DNA of 64,000 nucleotides from Proruminimicrobium sp963666965 (GCA_963666965.1 OY762939.1:1426001-1490000), one strand, 5' to 3'; numbered from the stretch's first letter, positions 51,642 to 61,307 are shown. Notes: a model not told the origin generated them from the letters alone. Numbers and translations are program-made.

Positions 51642-52136
51642 ATGAATACAAAAACATTAAACTTAATTAAAGCTGTTATTATTTTGCCTTTCATGGTTAT
51701 TTGTATTATTCCGGCACTAATTATCTTGTTTACAAGATTTCAAATTGTAGGGGAATCTATACTGTTTTTCATTGCTTTCGTACTGTTTCTTATCGGTATT
51801 TTCTTTGCTGTTTGGACAGTTTACCTGTTTTGGTCAAAAGGCAACGGAACTCCGGGACCATGGGCTCCGCCAATAAATCTGGTTATAGAAGGACCTTACA
51901 AATATACGAGAAACCCAATGATCACAAGCGTTCTGTTTATGCTGCTTGCTGAATCTATATTTTTCTTGTCTTTTGGAATTTTTATTTGGTTTATAATTTT
52001 TTTAGTTGTTAATATTTTATATTTGCGCTTAGTTGAAGAGAAGAAATTAAAAATCCGTTTTGGCACAGAATACGTAAAGTATAACAAATCGGTACCAATG
52101 TGGATCCCAAAATTAAAACCATATAAAAAATACTAA
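51642..52136 (+). CDS. Integral membrane methyltransferase-like protein (isoprenylcysteine/phospholipid methyltransferase type)
   Basis: 164 residues with four membrane segments; the C-terminal core LVIEGPYKYTRNPMITSVLFMLLAESIF and the ending EEKKLKIRFGTEYVKYNKSVPMWIP are the S-adenosylmethionine-binding signature of the ICMT/PEMT group. The natural acceptor (lipid, thiol or metal) cannot be told. Lies alone, with no RBS evident before ATG 51642, and ends in a shared strong terminator. Confidence 0.82.
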   Translation: MNTKTLNLIKAVIILPFMVICIIPALIILFTRFQIVGESILFFIAFVLFLIGIFFAVWTVYLFWSKGNGTPGPWAPPINLVIEGPYKYTRNPMITSVLFMLLAESIFFLSFGIFIWFIIFLVVNILYLRLVEEKKLKIRFGTEYVKYNKSVPMWIPKLKPYKKY

Positions 52137-52230
52137 ATAGTTTTTTTAAAGCACAATTTAATATACTATAAAAGATATATTAAATACAAAAAGGCAGGTA
52201 TTTATTTAAATATATACCAAATAAGATATA

Positions 52231-52270
52231 ATAAAACCCCCGGCACAAATAAAAGTGCCGGGGGTTTTAT
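52231..52270. terminator. Bidirectional terminator
   Basis: ATAAAACCCCCGGCAC and its complement with an 8-nt loop; A/T runs on both sides serve the plus-strand methyltransferase gene and the minus-strand outer-membrane gene. Confidence 0.93.
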
Positions 52271-52286
52271 TTTAATTATATATTTA

Positions 52287-53149
52287 TTAAAAATCAAATC
52301 CGTAATACATATTGATACTTAAAATGCTTATATTCTGATCTTTTATTGAATCAGGTTCATTGCCGTCCAGACTTGAAGATGTATATCTCAACTCACCGCC
52401 GGTGATATTACCTGTCTGTGTTCTCCAGTTAGCACCTATACCGATGACATAACATCCACCGCTTCCTGATGCGCTGGCACTTTCATTATTTACTGTAACG
52501 GTATATGATGCACTTCCGAATCCTATACCAACAGGAATATAAAATCTTGCCTCATCTTTAGGATTATTCAATATATATGTGTCAAAAGCAGAAAATTTGC
52601 AAAAACTGTAGACTGACTTACTTCAAAATGTGCGTTTGTATCAGTTTTTGGCAAAATGAAATCAAGACCGAATTCACCGCCAAGCGCAATATAATCTGAC
52701 AAGAAATGTAAATATGTAGCTCCTAATTCAATAGTTAAAGTACCCCAGCTCATATCTAAAGGGGCAGAACTTGGAAGGTAAATTTTTCCGTCAGGACTGT
52801 TCAAAGGCATAGCCAATCCTAATCTTCCATAGAGTAAATTAGAACCTTTTTTCAATTCTTTTTTGACTACAGGAACAGCGGGGATAACAGGAGCGGAAAC
52901 TGCAACCGGCTGCTGCTGCGGTTCTGAAACCTGCACCGGAGTCTGCTGTACAGGCTGAGGCTGAATATTTGGGTTTGCATTTATGATCGTAGTAGTTTCG
53001 TTGCCCAGTTTATCAGTTTCAACAACAGTTCTTTTTATTTCATTTCCTTGCGCATCTTTTTCAATAATAGTCTTTGTAGCTGCTTCTGCTGTCGAAAAAC
53101 AAAAAACTGCAAACGTCAAAACCCAAACAACATAAAATAGTTTTCTCAT
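52287..53149 (-). pseudogene. Outer-membrane beta-barrel protein gene split by frameshift
   Basis: Two abutting frames. The first (53149 to 52568, 193 codons) has a signal peptide (MRKLFYVVWVLTFAVFCFSTAEA), a Gln/Pro/Val-rich linker (about 57-95) and barrel strands, ending prematurely at LLTHIY. The second (to 52287) continues NNPKDEARFYIPVGIGFGS and closes with the barrel-type YYGFDF. Removing one AT unit from the (AT)4 tract at 52571-52578 restores a single frame of about 286 codons. It may be a decayed gene, a phase-variable gene or an assembly error. Function unknown. Confidence 0.75.
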
Positions 53150-53186
53150 CTATTGTGCCTCTTTCGAAAGATTTAACAACAGGATT

Positions 53187-53215
53187 ATTATATATGAGAA
53201 AAAAAAATTTTTCAA
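53187..53215 (-). promoter_or_regulatory. Promoter of the frameshifted outer-membrane gene
   Basis: Minus strand TTGAAA (53210-53215), 17-bp spacer, perfect TATAAT (53187-53192). The intact promoter argues that the gene is still transcribed. Confidence 0.72.
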
Positions 53216-53913
53216 TAGAAATAATTAATCTAATAAAAATAAAAAATACCTAATATATTTAAAGTCACAATATATCTTAAAGGGTATATTTGAATATATT
53301 ATAAATTGAATCAAAAAGTCTCGATCATAAAAATAATTTTGATTGAAAATTAAAAAATAACTCACCAATAAATTCGAAAAAAATTAAAAATTTAAGCCAA
53401 AAATTTAATAAATCCTAATTTTTAATTTTTTTTATAAATTCCATGTGAATGCTATTGTATAACACTTAAAATAATTTATTAATTTAACTATTATTTATAT
53501 TTATAATTATGAATAATATACATATACTTAATAAATAACTTCAATGTTAGTTAAGTTTCGTTGCATTCATTATACTTAACATAATATATCTTATCGGAAC
53601 CGCATTTTTTGACAATTTTTGCTTTTTTGGGCAATTTTTTTTATTTTTTTTAATTTTGATTTTTTTGGATTTTAAAAATTTATGGTTGAATATTTTTACA
53701 TGGAAAATAAAATTTTAAATTTTAAACGAGAAAACTTTGAAGTTTTTTATTGTATCAAATAAGGTATGGCTATTTTTTTGATGAAAAATTTAAAAACTTT
53801 AAAAAAATGACACCAAAAAAAATCCTTATTAAAAAAAGAACCAACTAAATAAAAAACCTATGAAAATGAAAAAATAAAAAATTTAACCTGGAAAAAAACC
53901 GGGAAAGAAAAAA
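53216..53913. other. Very AT-rich gene-free stretch
   Basis: About 700 bp with long A and T runs, no open frame above a few dozen codons and no RNA gene that I recognise. No consensus DnaA box was seen. CCTGG-A7-CCGGG near 53887 is the only GC island. It could be a decayed gene, a replication or nucleoid site, or spacer. Confidence 0.5.
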
Positions 53914-53959
53914 AACACCCTTAAGTCCAAAATTTTAATTTTTAGAAAAAAAGGATGTT
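53914..53959 (-). terminator. Probable terminator after gph
   Basis: AACATCC pairs with GGGTGTT (one G-U) across a long AT-rich loop, followed on the minus strand by a T-run. The large loop lowers confidence. Confidence 0.5.
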
Positions 53960-53960
53960 T

Positions 53961-54611
53961 TTATTTTTGAAGGAATTTTAGGATATCACTAGTTTTTTCT
54001 GCTATAAAAGAAGGGGTATTAGCTTCTATTTTTGATCTTTTGGAATATCCATATAAAACGGCAATAGTTGAAATACCGGCAGATTGACCGCATAAAATAT
54101 CATTTATGCCATCGCCAACCATAACAACATGCTCTTTTTTAAGACCAAATTCATTGATTATAGAATTAATCGGTAAACAACTCGGTTTTTTTTCAGGAAA
54201 AGTATCCCCTCCGCAAATTTTTATAAAATATTCGCCTAAACCAAGCTTTTCTATTATCTTTTTTGTATAAATCTCTGTTTTATTGGAAAGAACAACTTTT
54301 TTTATATCCGCAACAGACTCAAGCATATCAAAAACACCAGGATAAACGTAAGTGGTATCCAAAAGATGCTCAGAATAGTAATTGTTGAATCTGACAAAAG
54401 CATTTTGTTTATCAATTTCCGACATTCCGGCAGGCAGAACCGAATCTATAAGCCTTCGTATTCCGTTGCCAAGATAAGAAGCAACCTCATCAGAATCGAT
54501 ATCAGGCAGTTTATTTTCTCTTCTTATGAAATTGACTGCTGCCGTAAGATCATCTTTTGAGTCTACCAAAGTGCCGTCTAAATCAAATATCATCAACCGT
54601 ATATCTTTCAT
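53961..54611 (-). CDS. gph: HAD-family phosphoglycolate phosphatase-like hydrolase
   Basis: 216 residues. Motif I FDLDGTLVDS, motif II KKVVLSNKT, motif III Lys with KPSCLP, motif IV MVGDGINDILCGQSAG. A helical cap of the C1 type lies between motifs I and II. Typical Gph removes 2-phosphoglycolate formed in DNA repair, but other phospho-sugars are possible. Co-directional with glgP, 27 bp downstream of it. Confidence 0.87.
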   Translation of the reverse strand: MKDIRLMIFDLDGTLVDSKDDLTAAVNFIRRENKLPDIDSDEVASYLGNGIRRLIDSVLPAGMSEIDKQNAFVRFNNYYSEHLLDTTYVYPGVFDMLESVADIKKVVLSNKTEIYTKKIIEKLGLGEYFIKICGGDTFPEKKPSCLPINSIINEFGLKKEHVVMVGDGINDILCGQSAGISTIAVLYGYSKRSKIEANTPSFIAEKTSDILKFLQK

Positions 54612-54638
54612 ATCTTGTTGCTCTTTAAATTTTATATT

Positions 54639-57245
54639 TTAAAACCACTTAATAAGTCCGGGAATATGCTCGGTAATACCCATATATTGCGGAACAACTC
54701 TAACGGTATATCCGCAGTGACCGACCTGATTTGTATCTAATTCGTATTCATAAATATACGAACCGTCATTTTCTTTGGAAACCATATTCATAATATGGTA
54801 ATTTTCGCTGCTCATAATATGTTTTGAGTCCAAATAACCTATACAAAGCTGTACAAATACGTCTTCATTATCCAGCTGTCCGAGAAATACTTTTGTTCTT
54901 ATTTTCATTCTTTCTCTGATTTTTATATTATAGCCTCTTATATTGTCTTCCATATTTGCTATTGAAACTTTAGGCCAATTTGCTTCAATTTTATCCTGCC
55001 ACAAAGTTTTTTTTCTTGCGATTTCAAAATTATTTTCCTGCATTTTTATCGTATCAACCATTGAAGGAATATAGAATTTTTCAGTATATTCTTCTATCAT
55101 TCTATTTGTATTAAACATAGGACCGATTGTTTGCATACAATTTTTCATTTTTTGTATCCATCCTCTCGGTAAATTATCCTGCCCTCTTTGATAAAACAAA
55201 GGAACTATTTCTTTTTCCAAAATTTCATACATAGATCTGCTTTCAACTTCATTCTGGTATTCAAGATCAGGATAAGTTTCCGTAGAACCTATAATCCAGC
55301 CGTTATCTGAGTTATAACCTTCGCACCACCAGCCGTCTAAAACGCTGAAATTCAATACTCCGTTAACTGCTGCTTTCATTCCGCTTGTTCCGGAAGCTTC
55401 TTCAGGTCTTAAAGGGTTATTAAGCCATACATCAACGCCTTGCACAAGATAATGCGCTACATTCATGTCATAATCTTCCAAAAATACAATTTTAAACCTA
55501 AGTTCTGGATCTGATGCTAGTTTTATTATACTTTTAATAATTTCTTTTCCTTTGTCATCTTTAGGATGAGCTTTTCCGGCAATAATAATTTGAACCGGCA
55601 TTTCCTTGTTTAAAAGTATTTTCTTTATTCTGTTTAAATCCCTGAATATTAAATTTCCCCTCTTATAAGTCGCAAATCTTCTTGCAAAACCTATTGTTAA
55701 AGCTTCGGGATCCAATATTTCATCTGCATATTTTACAGCTTGTTTTGAAACGCCTCTTCTTTCCAAATGAGCTTTTAGTCTTTGTCTTGCAAATGATACT
55801 AATCTTTCTCTCCTTCTTTCGTGGCTTCTCCAGAGTTCGGCATCAGGAATGTGCGCAACTCTCTGCCATAAAGTCTGGTCGGCAGGCTCGTCTTTCCAAT
55901 CGTTTCCCATATATCTGTCAAATAATCCGGCAAATTCGTATGAAAGCCATGAATTTGTATGAATACCGTTTGTTATATGTGTAATCGGAATCTCTTTTCT
56001 TGGCAATTCAGGCCATATATTCTGCCACATTTGCCTTGATACTGTCGCATGAAGTCTGCTGACTCCGTTTGCCTTGCCGCAGGCTTTTAAAGCAAGAATA
56101 GTCATAGAGAAATCTTTTTCATAAGTTTCGATTTTAAAATCTCTTCCCATACTTAAAAATTGTTCTTTTGTAAGTCCCAAATGTTTATACATCTGTTCAA
56201 AATACGCGGCAACTAAAGCAGGCGAAAAAACTTCATTGCCGGCAGGAACCGGAGTATGAGTCGTAAATACGCAGGATGCCTTTACAACTTTCTGAGCTTC
56301 CTTAAAAGATAATTTTTTATCATCCATAAGTATTCTTATTTTTTCCAAAAGAAGAAAAGCCGAATGCCCCTCATTTATGTGAACAACTGCCGGATCGATA
56401 TTTAAAGCTTTTAAAACCTGCATTCCGCCCACGCCAAGAAGTTTTTCCTGTTTTATTCTCATTTCCTTGTCGCCGCCGTATAATTCTCCTGTTATTAACC
56501 TGTCTTCAGGAATATTTTCCTGACAGTCGGTGTCAAGAAGATACAAATCAACTCTGCCGACTTTGACTTTCCATACTCTTGCATAAACTTTAGGAGAAGA
56601 AGGCAGCGCAATTGTTATTAAAAGAGGATTGCCGTCTTCTTTAAGCAGCAACTGCATAGGCATACGGTAAAAATGATTTATTGCATATTCTTCCATCTGC
56701 CAGCCGTCATTAGTAAGATACTGTTTAAAATATCCGTTTCTGTACAAAAGGCCGATTCCCACAAGAGGCAGTCCCATATCGCTGGCCGATTTTAAATGAT
56801 CGCCGGACAACACTCCAAGACCGCCTGAATATATAGGCACACTTTCATGTATTGCAAATTCTGTTGAAAAATAAGCTATTTTTTGATTTTTAAACTGAGG
56901 AAAAGTGGTATCAAACCATGTATTCATAGTTAGATACTTATCAAGATTTTCTTTGACTCTTTTCATGTGCGATATAAAACTGTCGTCTTCTGATAATTCT
57001 TCAAAACGGCTTTGGCTTATTTTGCCGAGCATAGCTTTAGGATTATGGTAAACGTCTTCCCAGACGTCTCTTTCAAGTCTTCTGAAAAGTTCTATTGCGT
57101 CGCTGTTCCAGCACCACCATAAATTTTCGGTTATTTCAAGAAGGTCTTTTAATTTTTCAGGCACTTTAGGGATTACTACGAATCCTTTCGCTTTAGGGGA
57201 TATGAATGTTTCCTGGGTCTCGTTAAATAAATCTTTTTCTATCAT
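54639..57245 (-). CDS. glgP: Alpha-glucan (glycogen) phosphorylase
   Basis: 868 residues, the alpha-glucan phosphorylase group with an N-terminal DUF3417-type region (LLEITENLWWCWNSDAIELFRRL). Glucan and catalytic landmarks: YSGGLGVLSGDHLKSASDMGLP, HINEGHSAFL, FTTHTPVPAGNE, RFATYKRGNL, and the PLP-binding Lys in EASGTSGMKAAVNGVLNFS. Releases glucose-1-phosphate from storage glucan; no other glycogen genes are in the window, although a glucokinase-like ROK gene is. Confidence 0.95.
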   Translation of the reverse strand: MIEKDLFNETQETFISPKAKGFVVIPKVPEKLKDLLEITENLWWCWNSDAIELFRRLERDVWEDVYHNPKAMLGKISQSRFEELSEDDSFISHMKRVKENLDKYLTMNTWFDTTFPQFKNQKIAYFSTEFAIHESVPIYSGGLGVLSGDHLKSASDMGLPLVGIGLLYRNGYFKQYLTNDGWQMEEYAINHFYRMPMQLLLKEDGNPLLITIALPSSPKVYARVWKVKVGRVDLYLLDTDCQENIPEDRLITGELYGGDKEMRIKQEKLLGVGGMQVLKALNIDPAVVHINEGHSAFLLLEKIRILMDDKKLSFKEAQKVVKASCVFTTHTPVPAGNEVFSPALVAAYFEQMYKHLGLTKEQFLSMGRDFKIETYEKDFSMTILALKACGKANGVSRLHATVSRQMWQNIWPELPRKEIPITHITNGIHTNSWLSYEFAGLFDRYMGNDWKDEPADQTLWQRVAHIPDAELWRSHERRRERLVSFARQRLKAHLERRGVSKQAVKYADEILDPEALTIGFARRFATYKRGNLIFRDLNRIKKILLNKEMPVQIIIAGKAHPKDDKGKEIIKSIIKLASDPELRFKIVFLEDYDMNVAHYLVQGVDVWLNNPLRPEEASGTSGMKAAVNGVLNFSVLDGWWCEGYNSDNGWIIGSTETYPDLEYQNEVESRSMYEILEKEIVPLFYQRGQDNLPRGWIQKMKNCMQTIGPMFNTNRMIEEYTEKFYIPSMVDTIKMQENNFEIARKKTLWQDKIEANWPKVSIANMEDNIRGYNIKIRERMKIRTKVFLGQLDNEDVFVQLCIGYLDSKHIMSSENYHIMNMVSKENDGSYIYEYELDTNQVGHCGYTVRVVPQYMGITEHIPGLIKWF

Positions 57246-57285
57246 ATTTCCTCTCCGTTTATGGCAAGATGTTTCGGACTTATTT

Positions 57286-57314
57286 ATCGTATAAACTTAT
57301 ATGAATTTTGTCAA
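57286..57314 (-). promoter_or_regulatory. Promoter of glgP-gph
   Basis: Minus strand TTGACA (57309-57314), 17-bp spacer, TACGAT (57286-57291), about 40 nt before the glgP ATG. Confidence 0.72.
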
Positions 57315-57431
57315 GAAAAATTCGGATAAAAAAGTTTTTTTTAACTCCAGACTTTACAAATCAAACAAAAAAGAGTAAATTATTGTTGTAAGTATTGGTT
57401 AACAAAAGCATTTTTATGTGGAGGTCTTACA

Positions 57432-57581
57432 ATGGCAGAAGCAAGATGCATGAAGTGCAAAAAACAGGTAGAAGTTAAAAACGCTGAAGAAACCGTTATG
57501 AAAAACGGAATGAAAGCAGTTAAAGGCGTTTGTCCGGATTGCGGAACGAAAGTTTTCAAAATTCTCGGAAAAAGCAAATAA
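57432..57581 (+). CDS. DUF5679-type small zinc-ribbon protein
   Basis: 49 residues from ATG 57432 with GGAGG upstream. Two CxxC knuckles (MKCKK as CMKC near residue 6, and CPDC near 34) and the pattern VMKNGMKAVKGVCPDCGTKVFKI match the DUF5679 family, which is of unknown function. Single gene with its own terminator 9 bp past the stop; too short to be picked by ordinary length cut-offs. Confidence 0.85.
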   Translation: MAEARCMKCKKQVEVKNAEETVMKNGMKAVKGVCPDCGTKVFKILGKSK

Positions 57582-57589
57582 ATTTAAAC

Positions 57590-57628
57590 GGAGCTAACCA
57601 TAAACTATATGTTTATACCGTTAGCTCC
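57590..57628 (+). terminator. Terminator after DUF5679 gene
   Basis: GGAGCTAAC/GTTAGCTCC with an inner ATAAAC/GTTTAT stem, followed by TTTT. Confidence 0.85.
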
Positions 57629-57669
57629 TTTTCTATTTACGTATGCTATAACTTAAAAAGGATTACATC

Positions 57670-59820
57670 ATGAGCGCACAATCAATAATTAACTGGATTT
57701 CAACAGATTTAAATATAAATTCGGCACAGGTTTCCGCAACGGCAAGCATGCTTGGAGACGGAGATACTGTTCCTTTTATTTCAAGATACAGAAAAGAACG
57801 CACAGGCAATCTTTCCGAAACGGAAGTAAGAAATATTGGAGATAAGCTCCAGTATTATATTGAGCTTGAAACAAGAAAGGAAACGATATTAAAAAGCATT
57901 GAAGAACAGAAAAAACTTACTCTTGAATTAAAAAATCAGATAGAAGAATGCAGAGAAAAACAGAAACTTGAAGACATATATCTGCCCTTTAAACCGAAAA
58001 GAACGACAAAAGCGACAATAGCAAAAGAAAAAGGGCTCGAGCCTCTGGCAAACGAAATACTTGCCCAGACTTTACTTGTGGGTAAAGCAAACAGAAGCGA
58101 AATAATCTCAAAATTTTTAAACCCCGAAAAAGGCATAGAAACTGAAAAACAGGCACTTGACGGAGCAATCGATATAATAGCCGAACAAATATCGGATACA
58201 GCCCTTATAAGAGGTCTTATAAGAAATCTGATACTAAACACCGGCGTAATAAAATCAAAAGTAAAGAAAGGTCTTGAAGACCAAAAAACAAAATTTGAAA
58301 TGTACTATAACTATTCGGAACCTCTTAAAGCGATCGTGTCGCACAGACTGCTTGCAATAAGAAGAGGCTCAAAAGAAGAAATCCTTTCATGGAAGATAGA
58401 AGTTGATACTGAAGAAGCTTTAAATATCATATCTTCAAAAACAGTAAAAACAAACATGGCTATATTTTATCCGGAACTTTTTACGGCGATGAAAACGGCT
58501 TTTGAAAAACATCTTTATCCTTCCTTACAGGTTGAAGTTTTTCTTGCAAAAATAGAAGAGGCTGACAAAGAAGCAATCAATGTTTTTGCAACAAATGCAA
58601 AAAATCTTCTTCTTGCTCCGCCGGCCGGACATAAAACAATAATGGGCGTTGACCCGGGTTTCAGAACAGGCTGCAAAGTCGTAATAATAGACAGAATCGG
58701 AAATTTTAGAGAATACAAGGCAATATTTCCTCATGAGCCGGTCTGCCGTCTGCAGGACGCTCAGGAAACTGTCGTTTCAATGATCAAAAAATACGGAGTA
58801 GACCTTATAGCAATAGGAAACGGAACCGCCTCAAAGGAAACGACACAGTTTATAAATATGGTTTTGAAAAAAAACAATCTCACGGCAAAAGCCGTTGTGG
58901 TAAGCGAAGCCGGAGCTTCTGTGTATTCCGCATCTCCTCTTGCCGTAAGCGAATTCCCGGAACTTGACGTAACCGTAAGAGGCTCAATAAGCATAGCAAG
59001 AAGACTTCAGGATCCTTTGGCCGAACTTGTGAAAATAGATCCAAAATCTATAGGAGTCGGACAGTACCAGCATGACGTAAACCAGACTCATTTGAAAAAA
59101 AATCTCGATGACACTGTCGAATCATGCGTAAATTATGTAGGCGTTAATTTGAACTCGGCTTCGGCAGAACTTTTAAGTTATGTGGCAGGCATAGGAAAAC
59201 TTGCGGCAAAAAATATCGTTCAATACAGGACAAAAGTAGGCCTGTTTAATAATAAAAAAGAATTGCTTGACGTATCGGGACTTGGCGAAAAAACTTTTAC
59301 GCAATGCGCGGGATTTCTAAGAATACCGAAAGGAGATCATCCTTTGGATAACTCGGCAATACATCCCGAAAACTACGATATAGTTGAAAAGATGGCTCAA
59401 GATTTATCTACGACATCAGAAGAGCTTGTCGGAAATACAACGCTTGTATCTAAAATAAATATAAAAGATTATATAACCGATACTGCAGGAACTCTTACAT
59501 TGAACGACATAATAGCCGAATTAAAAAAACCCGGAGTAGATCCAAGAAAAGATTTTTCATCCACAGAATTCAGCACCGAAATAAATTCAATTGAAGACTT
59601 AAAAGAAGATATGGTTCTTGACGGAACAGTCACCAACGTAACTAATTTCGGAGCATTTGTGGATATAGGCGTTCATCAGGACGGGCTTGTTCATATATCA
59701 AAATTAAGCAGCAAGTTTGTTACAAATCCTCACGACGTAATATCAGTCGGAGAAACTATAAAAGTAAGAGTACTTAAAGTTGATACCGAACTTTCCAGAA
59801 TAAGTTTGGAAAGAATTTAG
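57670..59820 (+). CDS. tex: Tex-family S1 RNA-binding protein
   Basis: 716 residues. N-terminal Tex helices (VPFISRYRKERTGNLSE; DIYLPFKPKRTTKATIAKEKGLEPLA), RNase H-like YqgF fold (IMGVDPGFRTGCKVVIID; VVSEAGASVYSASPLA; RGSISIARRLQDPLAELVKIDPKSIGVGQYQHDV), helix-hairpin-helix pair (GIGKLAAKNIVQYR) and a C-terminal S1 domain (about 645-716). Cytoplasmic transcription/RNA factor, homologue of eukaryotic Spt6. Precedes yajQ by 10 bp. Confidence 0.96.
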   Translation: MSAQSIINWISTDLNINSAQVSATASMLGDGDTVPFISRYRKERTGNLSETEVRNIGDKLQYYIELETRKETILKSIEEQKKLTLELKNQIEECREKQKLEDIYLPFKPKRTTKATIAKEKGLEPLANEILAQTLLVGKANRSEIISKFLNPEKGIETEKQALDGAIDIIAEQISDTALIRGLIRNLILNTGVIKSKVKKGLEDQKTKFEMYYNYSEPLKAIVSHRLLAIRRGSKEEILSWKIEVDTEEALNIISSKTVKTNMAIFYPELFTAMKTAFEKHLYPSLQVEVFLAKIEEADKEAINVFATNAKNLLLAPPAGHKTIMGVDPGFRTGCKVVIIDRIGNFREYKAIFPHEPVCRLQDAQETVVSMIKKYGVDLIAIGNGTASKETTQFINMVLKKNNLTAKAVVVSEAGASVYSASPLAVSEFPELDVTVRGSISIARRLQDPLAELVKIDPKSIGVGQYQHDVNQTHLKKNLDDTVESCVNYVGVNLNSASAELLSYVAGIGKLAAKNIVQYRTKVGLFNNKKELLDVSGLGEKTFTQCAGFLRIPKGDHPLDNSAIHPENYDIVEKMAQDLSTTSEELVGNTTLVSKINIKDYITDTAGTLTLNDIIAELKKPGVDPRKDFSSTEFSTEINSIEDLKEDMVLDGTVTNVTNFGAFVDIGVHQDGLVHISKLSSKFVTNPHDVISVGETIKVRVLKVDTELSRISLERI

Positions 59821-59830
59821 GAGGTTTAAT

Positions 59831-60328
59831 ATGGCATCCACATTCTCGTTTGACGTTGTGTCTGAAGTAAATTTTATGGAAGTTGAAAACGCAATAAACC
59901 AGGCCCAGAAAGAACTTGCACAGAGATTTGATTTCAAAGGTTCCAAATCCTCAATTGACTACAATAAGGCTGATAAGAAAATAACTCTTATCGGTGATGA
60001 CGAATTCAAACTAAAAGCCCTTATCGATATAGTTGAAGGCAAGTTTGCAAAAAGAGGAGTCTCTCTCAGGACATTGGATTTTAAAGCGATAGAACATGCG
60101 TTTGAAGGTACGGTGAGACAGGTAATCGAACTGATAAGCGGTCTTCCTTCCGATAAAGCGAAAGAACTCTCAAAGCTCATAAAGGATTCAAAAATAAAAG
60201 TTAATACTCAGATAGAAGGGTCAAAGGTTAAAGTTTCATCGGCAAAAAAAGACGATCTTCAAGCTGTGATTACCTATTTAAAAACAGCTAATTTTTCTCT
60301 TCCCCTCCAGTTTACAAATTACAGATAA
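59831..60328 (+). CDS. yajQ: YajQ-family nucleotide-binding protein
   Basis: 165 residues; start MASTFSFDVVSEVNFMEVENAINQAQKEL and KGSKSSIDYNKADKKITL, with the ending NFSLPLQFTNYR, are characteristic of YajQ/DUF520. Some members bind cyclic di-GMP; whether this one does cannot be seen. GGAGG RBS, co-transcribed with tex; shared terminator follows. Confidence 0.95.
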   Translation: MASTFSFDVVSEVNFMEVENAINQAQKELAQRFDFKGSKSSIDYNKADKKITLIGDDEFKLKALIDIVEGKFAKRGVSLRTLDFKAIEHAFEGTVRQVIELISGLPSDKAKELSKLIKDSKIKVNTQIEGSKVKVSSAKKDDLQAVITYLKTANFSLPLQFTNYR

Positions 60329-60345
60329 ATTATTTTTAAAAATAA

Positions 60346-60379
60346 AAAAAAGCCTCTCTGAAAACAGAGAGGCTTTTTT
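60346..60379. terminator. Bidirectional terminator yajQ / rpsI
   Basis: AAAAAAGCCTCTCTG and its complement around a 4-nt A loop; serves yajQ on the plus strand and rpsI on the minus strand. Confidence 0.92.
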
Positions 60380-60393
60380 GATATGTATAAAGA

Positions 60394-60789
60394 TTAACGT
60401 TTTGAAAACTGGAATCTTTTTCTTGCTTTTGGTCTTCCCGGTTTTTTTCTTTCGACCATTCTTGAATCTCTTGTTAACAATCCTTCTTTTTTCAAAACTT
60501 CTTTAGCTGAAGGATCAAGTTCAAGTATAGTTCTTGCCAAACTATGGCTTACTGCTCCGGCCTGGCCTGAAACTCCGCCACCGTAAACATTTATGTAATA
60601 GTCAAAGCTTTTTACACCTGACCAAAATTCAAAAGGTTTAAGGGCAATTTTTTTATGTCTTTCCAAACCGCCAAAATATTCGTCAACGCTTTTATCGTTT
60701 ATGACTATTTTACCGGTGCCTTTGGAAGTTAATACTCTTGCTACCGCATTTTTTCTTCTGCCTGCTGACAAATAACCTGCATTACTCAT
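60394..60789 (-). CDS. rpsI: 30S ribosomal protein S9 (uS9)
   Basis: 131 residues ending in the conserved basic tail ERKKPGRPKARKRFQFSKR, which reaches the ribosomal P site. GRRKNAVARV and GGGVSGQAGAVSHSLARTIL are hallmarks. Downstream of rplM by 20 bp in the standard L13-S9 operon. Confidence 0.98.
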   Translation of the reverse strand: MSNAGYLSAGRRKNAVARVLTSKGTGKIVINDKSVDEYFGGLERHKKIALKPFEFWSGVKSFDYYINVYGGGVSGQAGAVSHSLARTILELDPSAKEVLKKEGLLTRDSRMVERKKPGRPKARKRFQFSKR

Positions 60790-60809
60790 CTTTTATATCT
60801 CCTAAATAA

Positions 60810-61235
60810 CTATTTTTCAATCTGAGCCTGGTGCGTATGTTCTGCATTTTTGAACAATTTAAGCCTTGTAAGCTGTCTGTCTGCTAATTTATTTTTAGGC
60901 AACATTCCCTTTACAGCCAAACGCAAAGCTCTGTCAGGAGTTTCTGCCATCAATTTAGAATAAGGAATCAGCTTTCCGCCGCCCGGATATCCGGAATACG
61001 TAAAAGCAGTTTTCTGTTCAAGCTTCTTTCCTGTTAAAACCATCTTTGAAAGATTAGTCAAAACTACGAAATCTCCGCAGTCAACACTTGAGGTGTAAAT
61101 CGCTTTTCTTTTGCCCATAAGCAAAGCTGCAACTCTTACCGCCAATCTGCCTAAAACCTGACCGTCAGCATCTATAAAATGCCATTTTCTTTTTATTTCT
61201 TCCGCTTTCGGAAGATAACTCTTACCGTTCTTCAT
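60810..61235 (-). CDS. rplM: 50S ribosomal protein L13 (uL13)
   Basis: 141 residues from ATG 61235, preceded by AAAGGTGG; the GTG at 61250 lies inside that RBS. WHFIDADGQVLGRLAVRVAALLMGK, CGDFVVLTN, YSGYPGG and AVKGMLPKNKLADRQLTRLKLF are L13 marks. First gene of the rplM-rpsI operon. Confidence 0.97.
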   Translation of the reverse strand: MKNGKSYLPKAEEIKRKWHFIDADGQVLGRLAVRVAALLMGKRKAIYTSSVDCGDFVVLTNLSKMVLTGKKLEQKTAFTYSGYPGGGKLIPYSKLMAETPDRALRLAVKGMLPKNKLADRQLTRLKLFKNAEHTHQAQIEK

Positions 61236-61278
61236 TTTCTTATAAACCACCTTTTTTTATTGAGTCATTGAGTTTATG

Positions 61279-61307
61279 ATTATATATTTATTTAAAAAAT
61301 AAGTCAA
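61279..61307 (-). promoter_or_regulatory. Promoter of rplM-rpsI
   Basis: Minus strand TTGACT (61302-61307), 17-bp spacer, perfect TATAAT (61279-61284). Confidence 0.8.
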
